DNA from: an uncultured Oscillospiraceae bacterium
GTDB taxonomy: Bacteria; Bacillota; Clostridia; Oscillospirales; Oscillospiraceae
Direction of reading: 5' to 3'
DNA length: 64,000 nucleotides
Assembly (NCBI GenBank): GCA_910588105.1
Contig: CAJUQD010000003.1
Span: 28,290 to 92,289 of the forward strand
The notes under the pieces were generated by a model. That model was given only the letters and a program-made list of their open reading frames with translations. It was not told the origin of the DNA and made no database searches. Both the position numbers and the translations under genes were made by a program. Shown one piece after another: positions 42,852 through 51,199 of this stretch (its first letter is position 1; each line of letters opens with the position of its first letter).

Positions 42852-43829
42852 TTAATCCGCCAGCGCTGCGGTGATAATGGCCATGGAGTAGACCTCCATG
42901 GCGTTGCAGCCCCTGGACAGGTCGTTGATGGGCGCGTTCAGGCCCAGCAGGATGGGGCCATAGGCATCGAAGTTGCCCATGCGCTGGGCTATCTTATAGC
43001 CGATATTGCCGGCGGAGATATCCGGAAAGATAAAGGTATTGGCCCGGCCCGCCACGTCGGAGCCGGGGGCCTTCAGCCTGCCCACCGTGGGGGACACGGC
43101 GGCGTCGAACTGGAACTCGCCGTCCACCGGGAAATCCAGATCCAATGCTTTCAGCTTGTCGCAGGCATTGCGCATTTTGTCCACGGCTGGGCCCGCGCCG
43201 GAACCTAGCGTGGAATAGGACAGCATGGCCACCTTGGGGTCCACGCCGAACCGGCGGGCACAGTTGACCACCTCCTGGGTGATCTCCACCAGGTCGTCCT
43301 CATTGGGGTCGATGTTGATGGCACAGTCGCCCATGGCCAGCACCTGGTTGCCGCCGGTGGCGAAGGGCCGCACCAGGATGAAGCAGGAGGACACGATCTT
43401 ATTGCCCGGCCGGGTCTTGATGAGCTGGAGGGCGGGGCGCACCGTATCGGCGGTGGAGTAGGTGGCGCCGCCCAGCAGGCAGTCCGCCTCCTTCATGGCC
43501 ACCAGCATGGTGCCGAAATAATTGCCCTTCTGGAGGGCGGCGCGGCACTGCTCCGCAGTCATCTTGCCCCGGCGCAGCTCCACCATTTTCTCCACCATGG
43601 CATCCATCTTGTCATAGGTAGAGGGCTGGAGGATCTGTACGTCCCGGATGTTCAGGCAGGCCTCTTCAGCCACCTTGTGGATCTCCTCCGGGTCGCCGAT
43701 GAGGATGGGGGTAAGGAAGGTGCCGGACAGCAGCCGGGCGGCGGCCTCCAGAACGCGCTCATCGTTGCCCTCGGTAAAGACGATTTTCTTGGGGTTGTTT
43801 TTCAGCTTCTGGATCAGGTATCTGAACAT
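42852..43829 (-). CDS. pta: Phosphate acetyltransferase
   Basis: A 325-residue enzyme converting acetyl-CoA and phosphate to acetyl phosphate and CoA, part of acetate production and ATP gain in fermentation. It starts MFRYLIQKLK and carries the family motifs IVFTEGNDERVL, GGATYSTADTVRPALQ, ALAMGDCAIN-like (VLAMGDCAINIDP), and the C-terminal GPILLGLNAPINDLSRG. The frame is open up to 43919, but GGAGGG ahead of the ATG at 43829 decides the start. No acetate kinase gene is adjacent. Confidence 0.93.
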   Translation of the reverse strand: MFRYLIQKLKNNPKKIVFTEGNDERVLEAAARLLSGTFLTPILIGDPEEIHKVAEEACLNIRDVQILQPSTYDKMDAMVEKMVELRRGKMTAEQCRAALQKGNYFGTMLVAMKEADCLLGGATYSTADTVRPALQLIKTRPGNKIVSSCFILVRPFATGGNQVLAMGDCAINIDPNEDDLVEITQEVVNCARRFGVDPKVAMLSYSTLGSGAGPAVDKMRNACDKLKALDLDFPVDGEFQFDAAVSPTVGRLKAPGSDVAGRANTFIFPDISAGNIGYKIAQRMGNFDAYGPILLGLNAPINDLSRGCNAMEVYSMAIITAALAD

Positions 43830-43890
43830 GGATCGTTTCCCTCCGTTGAGACGGGCGCAGGGCCCGCAGAATTTTGAAATACTACCTTTT

Positions 43891-43919
43891 AATGTAACAC
43901 CGTCCCCGTTTTTTTTCAA
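43891..43919 (-). promoter_or_regulatory. Putative pta promoter
   Basis: On the minus strand TTGAAA (43919-43914) and TACATT (43896-43891) are 17 bases apart, about 62 bases upstream of the pta start codon. Confidence 0.55.
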
Positions 43920-43984
43920 GGGGAATGTGGACGAAACCGAAAAAATATTCGAAATTTTTCTGCCCCTTTCCTTGTCCCAAGCTC

Positions 43985-44013
43985 TTTACAAAACGTATTT
44001 TCCCCGCTATACT
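43985..44013 (+). promoter_or_regulatory. Putative promoter of the XRE regulator gene
   Basis: TTTACA (43985-43990) and TATACT (44008-44013) are 17 bases apart; each box matches five of six consensus bases. A GC-rich leader of about 60 bases follows. Confidence 0.7.
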
Positions 44014-44078
44014 ATACCTGCTGTGTTTTCGGGGCCGCCCCGGCGCGGCGAGCAACACAAGGAAAGGGGGAGATCAGG

Positions 44079-44783
44079 ATGACAAACCCTGATTTCGCAC
44101 GAACCCTCTCCCTGCTGCGGCAGGAGAAGGGTATTTCTCAGCGGCAGGCCGCCAAGACGCTGGGTATATCCCAGGCACTGCTTTCCCACTACGAGAACGG
44201 AGCCCGTGAGCCCGGCCTGGTGTTTGTGGTAAAAGCCTGCGATTTTTATAATGTATCCGCCGACTTCCTGCTGGGACGCACCCTCAGCCGGGACGGCACC
44301 ACCATTCTGGACGCAGACACCCTGTACGATGTGTCCGATGAGCGGGACAACGTGATGCAGGGCTCGGTAATCGCCACCCTGTCCAAAAAGCTGGTGGTCA
44401 ACTCGGTGGGGCTGCTCTTCGACCTGCTCAGCCGGGTGGGCAGCAAAAAGGCCATCCGGGCCGCCGCCAATTACCTGTCCGGCACGGTATACATCCTCTT
44501 TCGCCACCTCCACCGGGCCAGCGGCAACGAAAACGACGACTTTTTCAACGTGCCCCAGTCCTGGTTCCTGGCGGGGCTGCCCAGGGCCGACCTGCTGATG
44601 AGCGAGGCGGAGTTTGTGGACGCCCTGGCAAACCCCGGCAAGGGCGCCCATTTCCCGCCCCTTGACCACAACGCCATGAAGGAGGCGTATCCCGGCACCT
44701 ACCAGTCCCTGCTCCAGATTGTCCATACCTGCGGCGAGCGCCTCAACGGCGAAATGGCCAGCCATATGGAGAACACCCGTTGA
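44079..44783 (+). CDS. XRE-family transcriptional regulator
   Basis: A 234-residue protein with an N-terminal helix-turn-helix of the Cro/CI type (about 8-62; LLRQEKGISQRQAAKTLGISQALLSHYENGAREP, followed by YNVSADFLLGRT). The remaining 170 residues are a helical domain I do not recognise. AAAGGGGGAGA lies ahead of the ATG. It stands alone between pta (divergent) and lepA, and could control either, but that is a guess. Conserved HTH regulators of this length are found in many Oscillospiraceae. Confidence 0.85.
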   Translation: MTNPDFARTLSLLRQEKGISQRQAAKTLGISQALLSHYENGAREPGLVFVVKACDFYNVSADFLLGRTLSRDGTTILDADTLYDVSDERDNVMQGSVIATLSKKLVVNSVGLLFDLLSRVGSKKAIRAAANYLSGTVYILFRHLHRASGNENDDFFNVPQSWFLAGLPRADLLMSEAEFVDALANPGKGAHFPPLDHNAMKEAYPGTYQSLLQIVHTCGERLNGEMASHMENTR

Positions 44784-44806
44784 AAGCCCTGCGGTTTTGT
44801 TATAAT
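44780..44806 (+). promoter_or_regulatory. Putative lepA promoter with extended -10 box
   Basis: A perfect TATAAT (44801-44806) is preceded by TG one base away, making an extended -10 element. TTGAAA (44780-44785) is 15 bases upstream, short for a -35 but tolerable with an extended -10. It overlaps the stop codon of the XRE gene. Confidence 0.6.
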
Positions 44807-44838
44807 CCCTCTTTAAAATACCCGGAGGATTCGTTTTT

Positions 44839-46650
44839 ATGACAGATCATTCTAAAATCAGAAATTTTTCTATTATTGCCCACATCGACCACGGAAAATC
44901 CACCCTGTCCGACCGCATGATTGAACTGTGCGGCGCGGTGGAGCAGCGCCAGATGGAATCCCAGCTCCTGGACAACATGGAGTTGGAAAAGGAGCGGGGC
45001 ATCACCATCAAGGCCCGGGCCGTCCGCATGGACTACACCGCCCAGGACGGGCAGACCTACTGCCTCAACCTCATCGACACCCCCGGCCATGTGGACTTCA
45101 ACTACGAAGTGAGCCGCTCCCTGGCCGCCTGCGAGGGGGCGGTGCTGGTGGTGGACGCCGCCCAGGGGGTGGAGGCCCAGACGCTGGCCAATACCTATCT
45201 GGCCCTGGACCACGATTTGGAGATCCGCCCGGTGCTGAATAAAATCGACCTGCCCGCCGCCGACCCTCAGCGGGTGAAGCATGAAATTGAGGATATCATC
45301 GGCCTGCCTGCCCTGGACGCGCCGGAGATTTCCGCCAAGCAGGGCATCAACATCCCCGCAGTGCTGGAGGACATCGTACACCATATCCCCGCCCCCTCGG
45401 GCGACCCGTCCGCGCCGCTGAAGGCGCTGATTTTCGACAGCCAGTACGACCCCTACCTGGGGGTTATCGTCTACTTCCGGGTGATGGAGGGGACGATCAG
45501 TCCGGGGACGCAGGTGCGCCTGATGGCCTCTGGCGCCCAGTACAATGTGCTGGACTGCGGCTACCTGCGCCCCCTGGGGATGGAGAGCGCCCGGTCGCTC
45601 TCCGCCGGCGAGGTGGGCTGGTTTACCGCCTCCATCAAAACGGTGAAGGATACCCGCGTGGGCGACACCATCACCGAGGCCGCCCGCCCCACCCCGGAGC
45701 CCCTGCCCGGCTACCGCCCCGCCCAGGCCATGGTATACTGCGGCGTATACACCGAAGACGGCTCCAAATACCCCGACCTGCGGGACGCCCTGGAAAAGCT
45801 CCAGCTCAACGACGCCTCCCTCTCCTTCGAGCCGGAGTCGTCCATTGCCCTGGGCTTTGGCTTCCGCTGCGGCTTTCTGGGAATGCTCCACATGGAGATC
45901 ATCCAGGAGCGGCTGGAGCGGGAGTTCGACCTGGATCTTATCACAACATTACCCTCGGTCATATATGAAGTGACGAAAACGGACGGCAGTCTTGTGCGGG
46001 TGGACAATCCCCACAACTACCCCGACCCCGGCTCCATCAAGGAGGCCATGGAGCCCTACGCCAATGTGTCCATCATCTCGCCGCCGGACTACGTGGGCAG
46101 CATCATGCCCCTGTGCCAGGACCGCCGGGGGGAGTATAAGGATATGCAGTACCTGGACACTAACCTGGTGGAAATCCGATATCTGATGCCCCTCAACGAG
46201 ATCATCTACGACTTCTTCGACACCCTCAAGGCCAAGACCCGGGGCTACGCCTCCCTGGATTACGAGCTGGACGAGTACCGCCCCTCCGACCTGGTGAAGG
46301 TAGACCTGCTGCTCAACGGCGACCAGGTGGACGCGCTGTCCTTCATTGCCCACCGGGACAAGGCGTACAAGCGGGCCCGGCGCATCTGCGAGAAGCTGAA
46401 GGAGAACATCCCCCGGCAGATGTTCGAGGTGCCCATCCAGGCGGCCATCGGCGGCAAGGTCATCGCCCGGGAGACCCTGAAGGCCCTGCGCAAAGACGTG
46501 CTGGCCAAGTGCTACGGCGGCGACATCACCCGGAAAAAGAAGCTGCTGGAGAAGCAGAAGGAGGGCAAGAAAAAGATGCGCTCGCTGGGCACGGTGCAAA
46601 TGCCCACAGAGGCGTTTATGGCAGTATTAAAGCTGGACGACGAGGGATAA
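44839..46650 (+). CDS. lepA: Elongation factor 4 (LepA)
   Basis: A 603-residue translational GTPase that acts on ribosomes (back-translocation or initiation quality control). The G domain shows AHIDHGKST (P-loop), RGITIKA, DTPGHVDF and NKIDLP. Domain II, the EF-G-like domains and the LepA-specific C-terminal domain follow (SLDYELDEYRPSDLVKVDLLLN region, and IGGKVIARETLKALRKDVLAKCYGGDITRKKKLLEKQKEGKKKMR is recognised around residues 535-580). GGAGG lies ahead of the ATG. Confidence 0.96.
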   Translation: MTDHSKIRNFSIIAHIDHGKSTLSDRMIELCGAVEQRQMESQLLDNMELEKERGITIKARAVRMDYTAQDGQTYCLNLIDTPGHVDFNYEVSRSLAACEGAVLVVDAAQGVEAQTLANTYLALDHDLEIRPVLNKIDLPAADPQRVKHEIEDIIGLPALDAPEISAKQGINIPAVLEDIVHHIPAPSGDPSAPLKALIFDSQYDPYLGVIVYFRVMEGTISPGTQVRLMASGAQYNVLDCGYLRPLGMESARSLSAGEVGWFTASIKTVKDTRVGDTITEAARPTPEPLPGYRPAQAMVYCGVYTEDGSKYPDLRDALEKLQLNDASLSFEPESSIALGFGFRCGFLGMLHMEIIQERLEREFDLDLITTLPSVIYEVTKTDGSLVRVDNPHNYPDPGSIKEAMEPYANVSIISPPDYVGSIMPLCQDRRGEYKDMQYLDTNLVEIRYLMPLNEIIYDFFDTLKAKTRGYASLDYELDEYRPSDLVKVDLLLNGDQVDALSFIAHRDKAYKRARRICEKLKENIPRQMFEVPIQAAIGGKVIARETLKALRKDVLAKCYGGDITRKKKLLEKQKEGKKKMRSLGTVQMPTEAFMAVLKLDDEG

Positions 46651-46663
46651 AGCACCAAAGCAC

Positions 46664-46693
46664 AAACCCCGCAGGCGAATGCCTGCGGGGTTT
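46664..46693. terminator. Bidirectional terminator between lepA and mutS
   Basis: A perfect 13-bp stem, AAACCCCGCAGGC (46664-46676) and GCCTGCGGGGTTT (46681-46693) around GAAT, lies between two convergent genes. T's follow on both strands, so it can stop transcription from each side. Confidence 0.9.
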
Positions 46694-46716
46694 CTCCATC
46701 CTGATTGCAGCCCGCT

Positions 46717-49356
46717 TCACCCGAGCTGGCTCTTCAACTGATACAGCAGGTTCATGGCCTCAATGGGGGTGAGTGTGTCCACCGACACCGCCCGCAGCTT
46801 TTCCAGCACCGCCGCCCCAGCCATATCCCCCAGGGACACCTGGGCGTCCCCTTCCGAGCTGGGCGCGGGGGCGGGAGCGGCGCGGCCCTGGGCCTCCAAT
46901 TCCGTCAATATCTCCCTGGCCCGGTTCACCACCTGGTCCGGCACCCCGGCCAGCTTGGCCACCTCCACGCCGTAGCTCTGGTCCGCCCCGCCGGGGACGA
47001 TCTTGCGCAGGAATACGATGCCGTCCCCCCGCTTTTTGGCCGCGATCTGGTAGTTGCGCACCCCTTCAATGGTATGCTCCACCTCGGTGAGCTCGTGGTA
47101 GTGGGTGGCAAAGAGGGTCTTGGCCCCCAGCCGTTTTTTGTCCGCGCAGTGTTCCAGCACCGCCCGGGCGATGGACATGCCGTCGTAGGTGGACGTGCCC
47201 CGCCCGATCTCGTCCAGGATGAGCAGGGACCGGGGGGTGGCGTTTTTCAGCATCTGGGCCACCTCGGTCATCTCCACCATGAAGGTGGACTGGCCCGCGC
47301 CCAGGTCGTCGGACGCCCCGATGCGGGTAAACACCCGGTCCACCACCCCGATGCGGGCGGCCTTGGCCGGGACAAAGGAGCCCATCTGGGCCATGAGCAC
47401 AATCAAGGCCACCTGGCGCATGTAGGTGGATTTGCCCGCCATGTTGGGCCCCGTGATGATAGCCAGCCGGTCGTCCCCCCCGTCCATGTGGGTGTCGTTG
47501 GGGACAAAGAGAGAGTCCTTGAGCATCCGCTCCACCACCGGGTGGCGGCCCTCCCGTATGTCGATGACGCCGCTGCCGTCCACCTCCGGGCGGACGTAGC
47601 CGTTGGCCACCGCCGCCGCCGCGAAGGAGGCCAGCACGTCCAGGCGGGCCACGCTGCGCGCCACGTCCTGCACCTGCCGAACCCGCTGGGAAGCCGCCTC
47701 CCTCAGTTTGCAGAACAGCTGGTATTCCAGGGCGGTCACCCGGCTCTGGGCGGACAGGATCTCGTGCTCCAGGTCCTTCAGCTCCTGGGTGAAGAACCGT
47801 TCGCAGTTTGCCAGGGTCTGCTTGCGCACATAGCCCTCGGGCACCAGGTCATAGTAGCTCTTGGACACCTCAATGTAGTAGCCGAACACCTTATTATAGC
47901 GCACCTTCAGGCTCTTGATGCCGGTGCGTTCCTTTTCCCTGCCCTCCAGGGCGGCCACCATGTCCGCCCCATGGTCGATAATATCCCGGAGGTGGTCCAC
48001 CTCCCCGTCGTAGCCCCGGCGGATGAAATCCCCCTCCCGGATGGTGAAGGGCAGGCGGTGGTCGTCCTCGTCGTCCCGGATGGCCTGTTTCAGCAGGGCC
48101 TGGAGGTCGTCAAGCCCGGCGAATTCCCCCAGGAAGTCAAAACGCCGGGGGGCGCTCCGGGCCAGGGGGGCAGCCAGCCCGGCCAGCTCGGGCAGCACCG
48201 CCAGCCCGTCTGCCAGGGTGAGCATGTCCCTGGCGTTGGCCGAGCCGTACACCACCTTGCCGATGAGCCGCTCCAGGTCGGGCACCCGCCGCAGGGCCCG
48301 GGACAGCTCCTCCCGCACCACCCCGTCCGCCGTCAGGGCGGCCACCTGGTCCTGCCGGAAGGAGATGGCGGCGGGGTCGCACAGGGGCTGCTCGATCCAG
48401 GAGCGGATAAGCCGGTGGCCCATGGGGGTGCGGGTCTTGTCCAGCACCCACAGCAGGGAGCCCTTTTTCTCGCTGCCCCGGATGGTTTCGGTGAGCTCCA
48501 GCGTCTGCCGCGCGGTGAGATCCAGCTCCAGGCAGCGCCTGCTCCTGGCCCCATCGATCACCAGACGGCTGAGGTGGCCCAAATCGGTCTTCTGGGTCTC
48601 CTTGAGGTAGGCCGCCAGCGCTCCCGCCGCCTGGCAGCACATCCGGGCGCCGTCCTCCTTCGGGAGGGACCGCTCCCCCGCCTCCAGCACGCCCAGTCCG
48701 GCCAGGGCGTCCAGCGCCTGGGCTGGGCGGAACCGATCCTCGGGGGCTCTCTGGCACAGGCAGCCCAGCCGGAGCTTTAAAAAGTCGGTGAGCTGCCTGT
48801 CCGACGCGGCCGCGTCGGACAAAATAGCCTCGCTGGGCGGGGCGGCGGCCAGGGCGTTGAGCAGATGGGTGAGGCAGTCCTTCCCCTGGAAGGGGGTGGC
48901 GGAAAACTGCCCGGTGGACAGGTCGCACCGGGCCAGCGCCGCTCCGGCGCTGTCGGCGTAGACGGCGCAGATATAGTTGTTCCGGCTCTCGTCCAGCATC
49001 TCGTCGGCCATGGCGGTGCCGGGGGTGACGATGCGGATCACATCCCGGTCCACCAGCCCCTTTGCCAGCGCCGGGTCCTCCATCTGCTCGCAGATGGCCA
49101 CCTTGTATCCCCGTTTGATGAGCCGGGCGATGTAGCTCTGGGCGGAGTGGTAGGGCACGCCGCACATGGGGGTGCGCTCCCCCTCCGGCTTGCCCCGGTC
49201 CCGGGTGGTGAGGGTAAGGCCCAGCTCCTCCGCCCCCAGCTTGGCATCGTCGTGGAACATCTCATAGAAATCACCCAGCCGGAAGAACAGCAGGCAATCC
49301 GGGTGCTGCTCCTTTACCTTCCAGTACTGCTTCATCATAGGGGTCAGTTCGGCCAT
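46717..49356 (-). CDS. mutS: DNA mismatch repair protein MutS
   Basis: An 879-residue mismatch-recognition ATPase. The N-terminal mismatch-binding domain shows TPMMKQYW and the Phe-Tyr-Glu motif in LGDFYEMF. The ATPase domain has Walker A GPNMAGKST, LLILDEIGRGTS, and FATHYHEL. MutS1-type length and layout are complete. The ATG at 49356 has only a weak ribosome binding site (GAGTGAG), and a strong terminator-like hairpin ends about 20 bases upstream. mutL is not within this window. Confidence 0.96.
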   Translation of the reverse strand: MAELTPMMKQYWKVKEQHPDCLLFFRLGDFYEMFHDDAKLGAEELGLTLTTRDRGKPEGERTPMCGVPYHSAQSYIARLIKRGYKVAICEQMEDPALAKGLVDRDVIRIVTPGTAMADEMLDESRNNYICAVYADSAGAALARCDLSTGQFSATPFQGKDCLTHLLNALAAAPPSEAILSDAAASDRQLTDFLKLRLGCLCQRAPEDRFRPAQALDALAGLGVLEAGERSLPKEDGARMCCQAAGALAAYLKETQKTDLGHLSRLVIDGARSRRCLELDLTARQTLELTETIRGSEKKGSLLWVLDKTRTPMGHRLIRSWIEQPLCDPAAISFRQDQVAALTADGVVREELSRALRRVPDLERLIGKVVYGSANARDMLTLADGLAVLPELAGLAAPLARSAPRRFDFLGEFAGLDDLQALLKQAIRDDEDDHRLPFTIREGDFIRRGYDGEVDHLRDIIDHGADMVAALEGREKERTGIKSLKVRYNKVFGYYIEVSKSYYDLVPEGYVRKQTLANCERFFTQELKDLEHEILSAQSRVTALEYQLFCKLREAASQRVRQVQDVARSVARLDVLASFAAAAVANGYVRPEVDGSGVIDIREGRHPVVERMLKDSLFVPNDTHMDGGDDRLAIITGPNMAGKSTYMRQVALIVLMAQMGSFVPAKAARIGVVDRVFTRIGASDDLGAGQSTFMVEMTEVAQMLKNATPRSLLILDEIGRGTSTYDGMSIARAVLEHCADKKRLGAKTLFATHYHELTEVEHTIEGVRNYQIAAKKRGDGIVFLRKIVPGGADQSYGVEVAKLAGVPDQVVNRAREILTELEAQGRAAPAPAPSSEGDAQVSLGDMAGAAVLEKLRAVSVDTLTPIEAMNLLYQLKSQLG

Positions 49357-49376
49357 ACGCTCACTCTCTTTCTTCC

Positions 49377-49404
49377 GAAAAACGGCGGGGATATCCCCGC
49401 CGTA
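49377..49404 (-). terminator. Terminator or attenuator directly upstream of mutS
   Basis: ACGGCGGGGAT (49382-49392) and ATCCCCGCCGT (49393-49403) form a perfect 22-bp palindrome. On the minus strand it is followed by TTTTT (49382-49378). It ends the mreC-side transcript but lies only about 21 bases before the mutS start codon, leaving no room for a promoter after it. Confidence 0.8.
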
Positions 49405-49571
49405 TCTTTAGACCCTGTATTCACAACCTCAATTCACCGTCTGGCCAGAGCCTTTCCCCCATGCTGCATTAAATTTTCTTGGAATAAACACAACATTCCT
49501 GCGAAAATTTACCCTGCCTGACGGGAACATCCCCCGGCCCATCCGGTGATTTTGGCTTTGAATACAGGTCC

Positions 49572-50402
49572 TTACTCTCCGTAATCGACTATGACATACA
49601 CATACTGCGTCCCGGCGATATCCGCCGCCGGCTCCACCTGCGCGTAACGGCTCACGCCGTCCTCCTCCACGTAGAGGGTGCGCACCGTCCCCACCACCAG
49701 CCCGGGCGGATACACGCCCCCCAGCCCGGAGGTGGTCACCTGGTCGCCGGTGACCAGCTTGGCCTGCTCAGACACAAAGGACAGCCGCAGCAGCCCCTCC
49801 TGCATGAGGGTGAAGTCACCCTCCAGGATGGCATCCTCGTCGGTGCGGGCCACCCGCCCCCCCAGCTCCAGGGTGGGATCTAAAATGGTGGTCACCCGGG
49901 AGGAGTTGGGGCCGGCCTCGGTGACCACGCCAACCAGGTGGCCGTACTGGTCGATCACGCAGTCGTTGACCTCCACCCCCCCGGCGCTCCCCCGGTCTAT
50001 GGTAAAGTCCGCCGTCCAGTTGGAGGAGGCCCGGCGCACCACTGCCGCGTCCTGATATTGCAGCTCCGGCCGCTCCTCCCGCAACCCCAGCAGATCCCGC
50101 AGCCGCTCGTTCTCCCGCTGGGCGTCCTGCCCGGCGATGGCGTCCTGCTCCAGCTGGGCCACCTGCCGGCGCAGCGCCTCGTTTTCCACCGCCAGCTCAT
50201 CATAGCGGAAGGCCCGGTCATACTGGGCCTGGGTCCAGTTCGCTACGGCGGCGGACGCCGCCCGGAACGGGGTGGCCAGCACCTCCAGCGCACTGGTGAA
50301 GGGGTCAAAACCCAGGATCTGGGCGCCGATAGCCAGCACCGCCGCCAGCAGGGCGGCGGCGATGAGCAGCAGCCCGCCGTTATGTCGGAAAAATTGCTTC
50401 AT
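49572..50402 (-). CDS. mreC: Rod-shape-determining protein MreC
   Basis: A 276-residue protein with one N-terminal membrane segment (about 8-30), a coiled coil (about 65-112; rich in Glu, Leu, Arg) and the MreC beta-barrel domain (RGSAGGVEVNDCVID, GLVGVVTEAGP-like, TSGLGGVYPPGLVVGTV). It acts outside the membrane as a scaffold of the elongasome during lateral wall growth. Unusually, neither mreB nor mreD is adjacent; maf lies upstream and mutS downstream. Confidence 0.9.
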   Translation of the reverse strand: MKQFFRHNGGLLLIAAALLAAVLAIGAQILGFDPFTSALEVLATPFRAASAAVANWTQAQYDRAFRYDELAVENEALRRQVAQLEQDAIAGQDAQRENERLRDLLGLREERPELQYQDAAVVRRASSNWTADFTIDRGSAGGVEVNDCVIDQYGHLVGVVTEAGPNSSRVTTILDPTLELGGRVARTDEDAILEGDFTLMQEGLLRLSFVSEQAKLVTGDQVTTSGLGGVYPPGLVVGTVRTLYVEEDGVSRYAQVEPAADIAGTQYVYVIVDYGE

Positions 50403-50416
50403 ACATGGTCTCCTAT

Positions 50417-50579
50417 CGCGCTGCTCACTGCGGCTCAGCGCTTCTTGCTGTCACGCTTCGCCTGTTCGCGACGCGCGCCTTCGCTTCGACTCAAGCAAAA
50501 TCCAGTCCCGCTTTGGCGGGACTAGGCTTTTGCATTCGCTGCGCTCCATCCGCGCTGCTCACTGCGGCTCAGCGCTTCT
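50417..50579. repeat. Repeat element between maf and mreC: paired 29-bp direct repeats around a hairpin
   Basis: The same 29 bases occur at 50417-50445 and 50551-50579; the second copy overlaps the 3' end of maf and supplies its stop codon. Between them AGTCCCGC (50504-50511) pairs with GCGGGACT (50516-50523), extended by GCAAAA and TTTTGC on the outside. The A-tract, stem and T-tract layout could terminate in both directions. It resembles REP-type repeats of GC-rich Clostridia. Confidence 0.65.
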
Positions 50580-51149
50580 CAGCAGCTCTATGCCAAATTC
50601 GCGCAGCATCCGGCCCAGCCGGAACACCGGCAGGCCCACCACATTGCAGTAGTCCCCACGGATGCCGGACACCAGCAGGGCCCCGATCCCCTGGATGCCG
50701 TAGGCGCCCGCTTTGTCCATGGGCTCCCCGGTGGCGATGTAGCCCCAAATCTCGCCGGGGGCCAGCGCCCGGAAGCACACGGCGGTCTCCTCGTGCTCCG
50801 TGACCGCCCTGTCCCCCCGGAGCACGCTCACCCCGGTGTATACCCGGTGCTCCCGGCCCGACAGGGCGGACAGCATGGCAAAGGCGTCCTCCCTGTCCCG
50901 GGGCTTGCCCAGCGCCTTCCCGTCCAGGGCCACCACCGTGTCGGCAGCGATCACCACATCCTCCGGCCCGGCCTTTTTCGCCGCCGCCCGGGCCTTGCGC
51001 AGGGACAATTCCTCCACCATCCGGGCGGGGGACAGCCCAGGCCCCACCCGCTCGTCCACGTCGGGGGAGGCGACCTGAAATTCTTTGAGGCCCACCCGCT
51101 CCAGCAGCTCCCGCCGCCGGGGGGACTGGGAAGCTAAAATGATGTTCAT
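50559..51149 (-). CDS. maf: Maf-family nucleoside triphosphate pyrophosphatase
   Basis: A 196-residue protein of the Maf/HAM1-like family that hydrolyses non-canonical or dTTP/UTP nucleotides and can arrest septum formation. It shows ILASQSPRRRELL at the N-terminus, DVDER, AADTVV with the metal-binding Asp, KPRDREDA, and MDKAGAYGIQG. The frame is open up to 51290, but GGAGG before the ATG at 51149 decides the start. The last codons (SAEPQ) are encoded by a 29-bp repeat also found upstream of mreC, so the C-terminus may have been altered by that repeat. Confidence 0.92.
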   Translation of the reverse strand: MNIILASQSPRRRELLERVGLKEFQVASPDVDERVGPGLSPARMVEELSLRKARAAAKKAGPEDVVIAADTVVALDGKALGKPRDREDAFAMLSALSGREHRVYTGVSVLRGDRAVTEHEETAVCFRALAPGEIWGYIATGEPMDKAGAYGIQGIGALLVSGIRGDYCNVVGLPVFRLGRMLREFGIELLRSAEPQ

Positions 51150-51199
51150 GATACCTCCATGCTGCCCACGGGCGCTGCCCGCTTCTCCTCGCTTCGTTT

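Noticed and set aside
46705..48780. A 691-codon plus-strand frame opposite mutS
   Set aside because: It is antisense to a complete, well-conserved mutS and has no recognisable domain.
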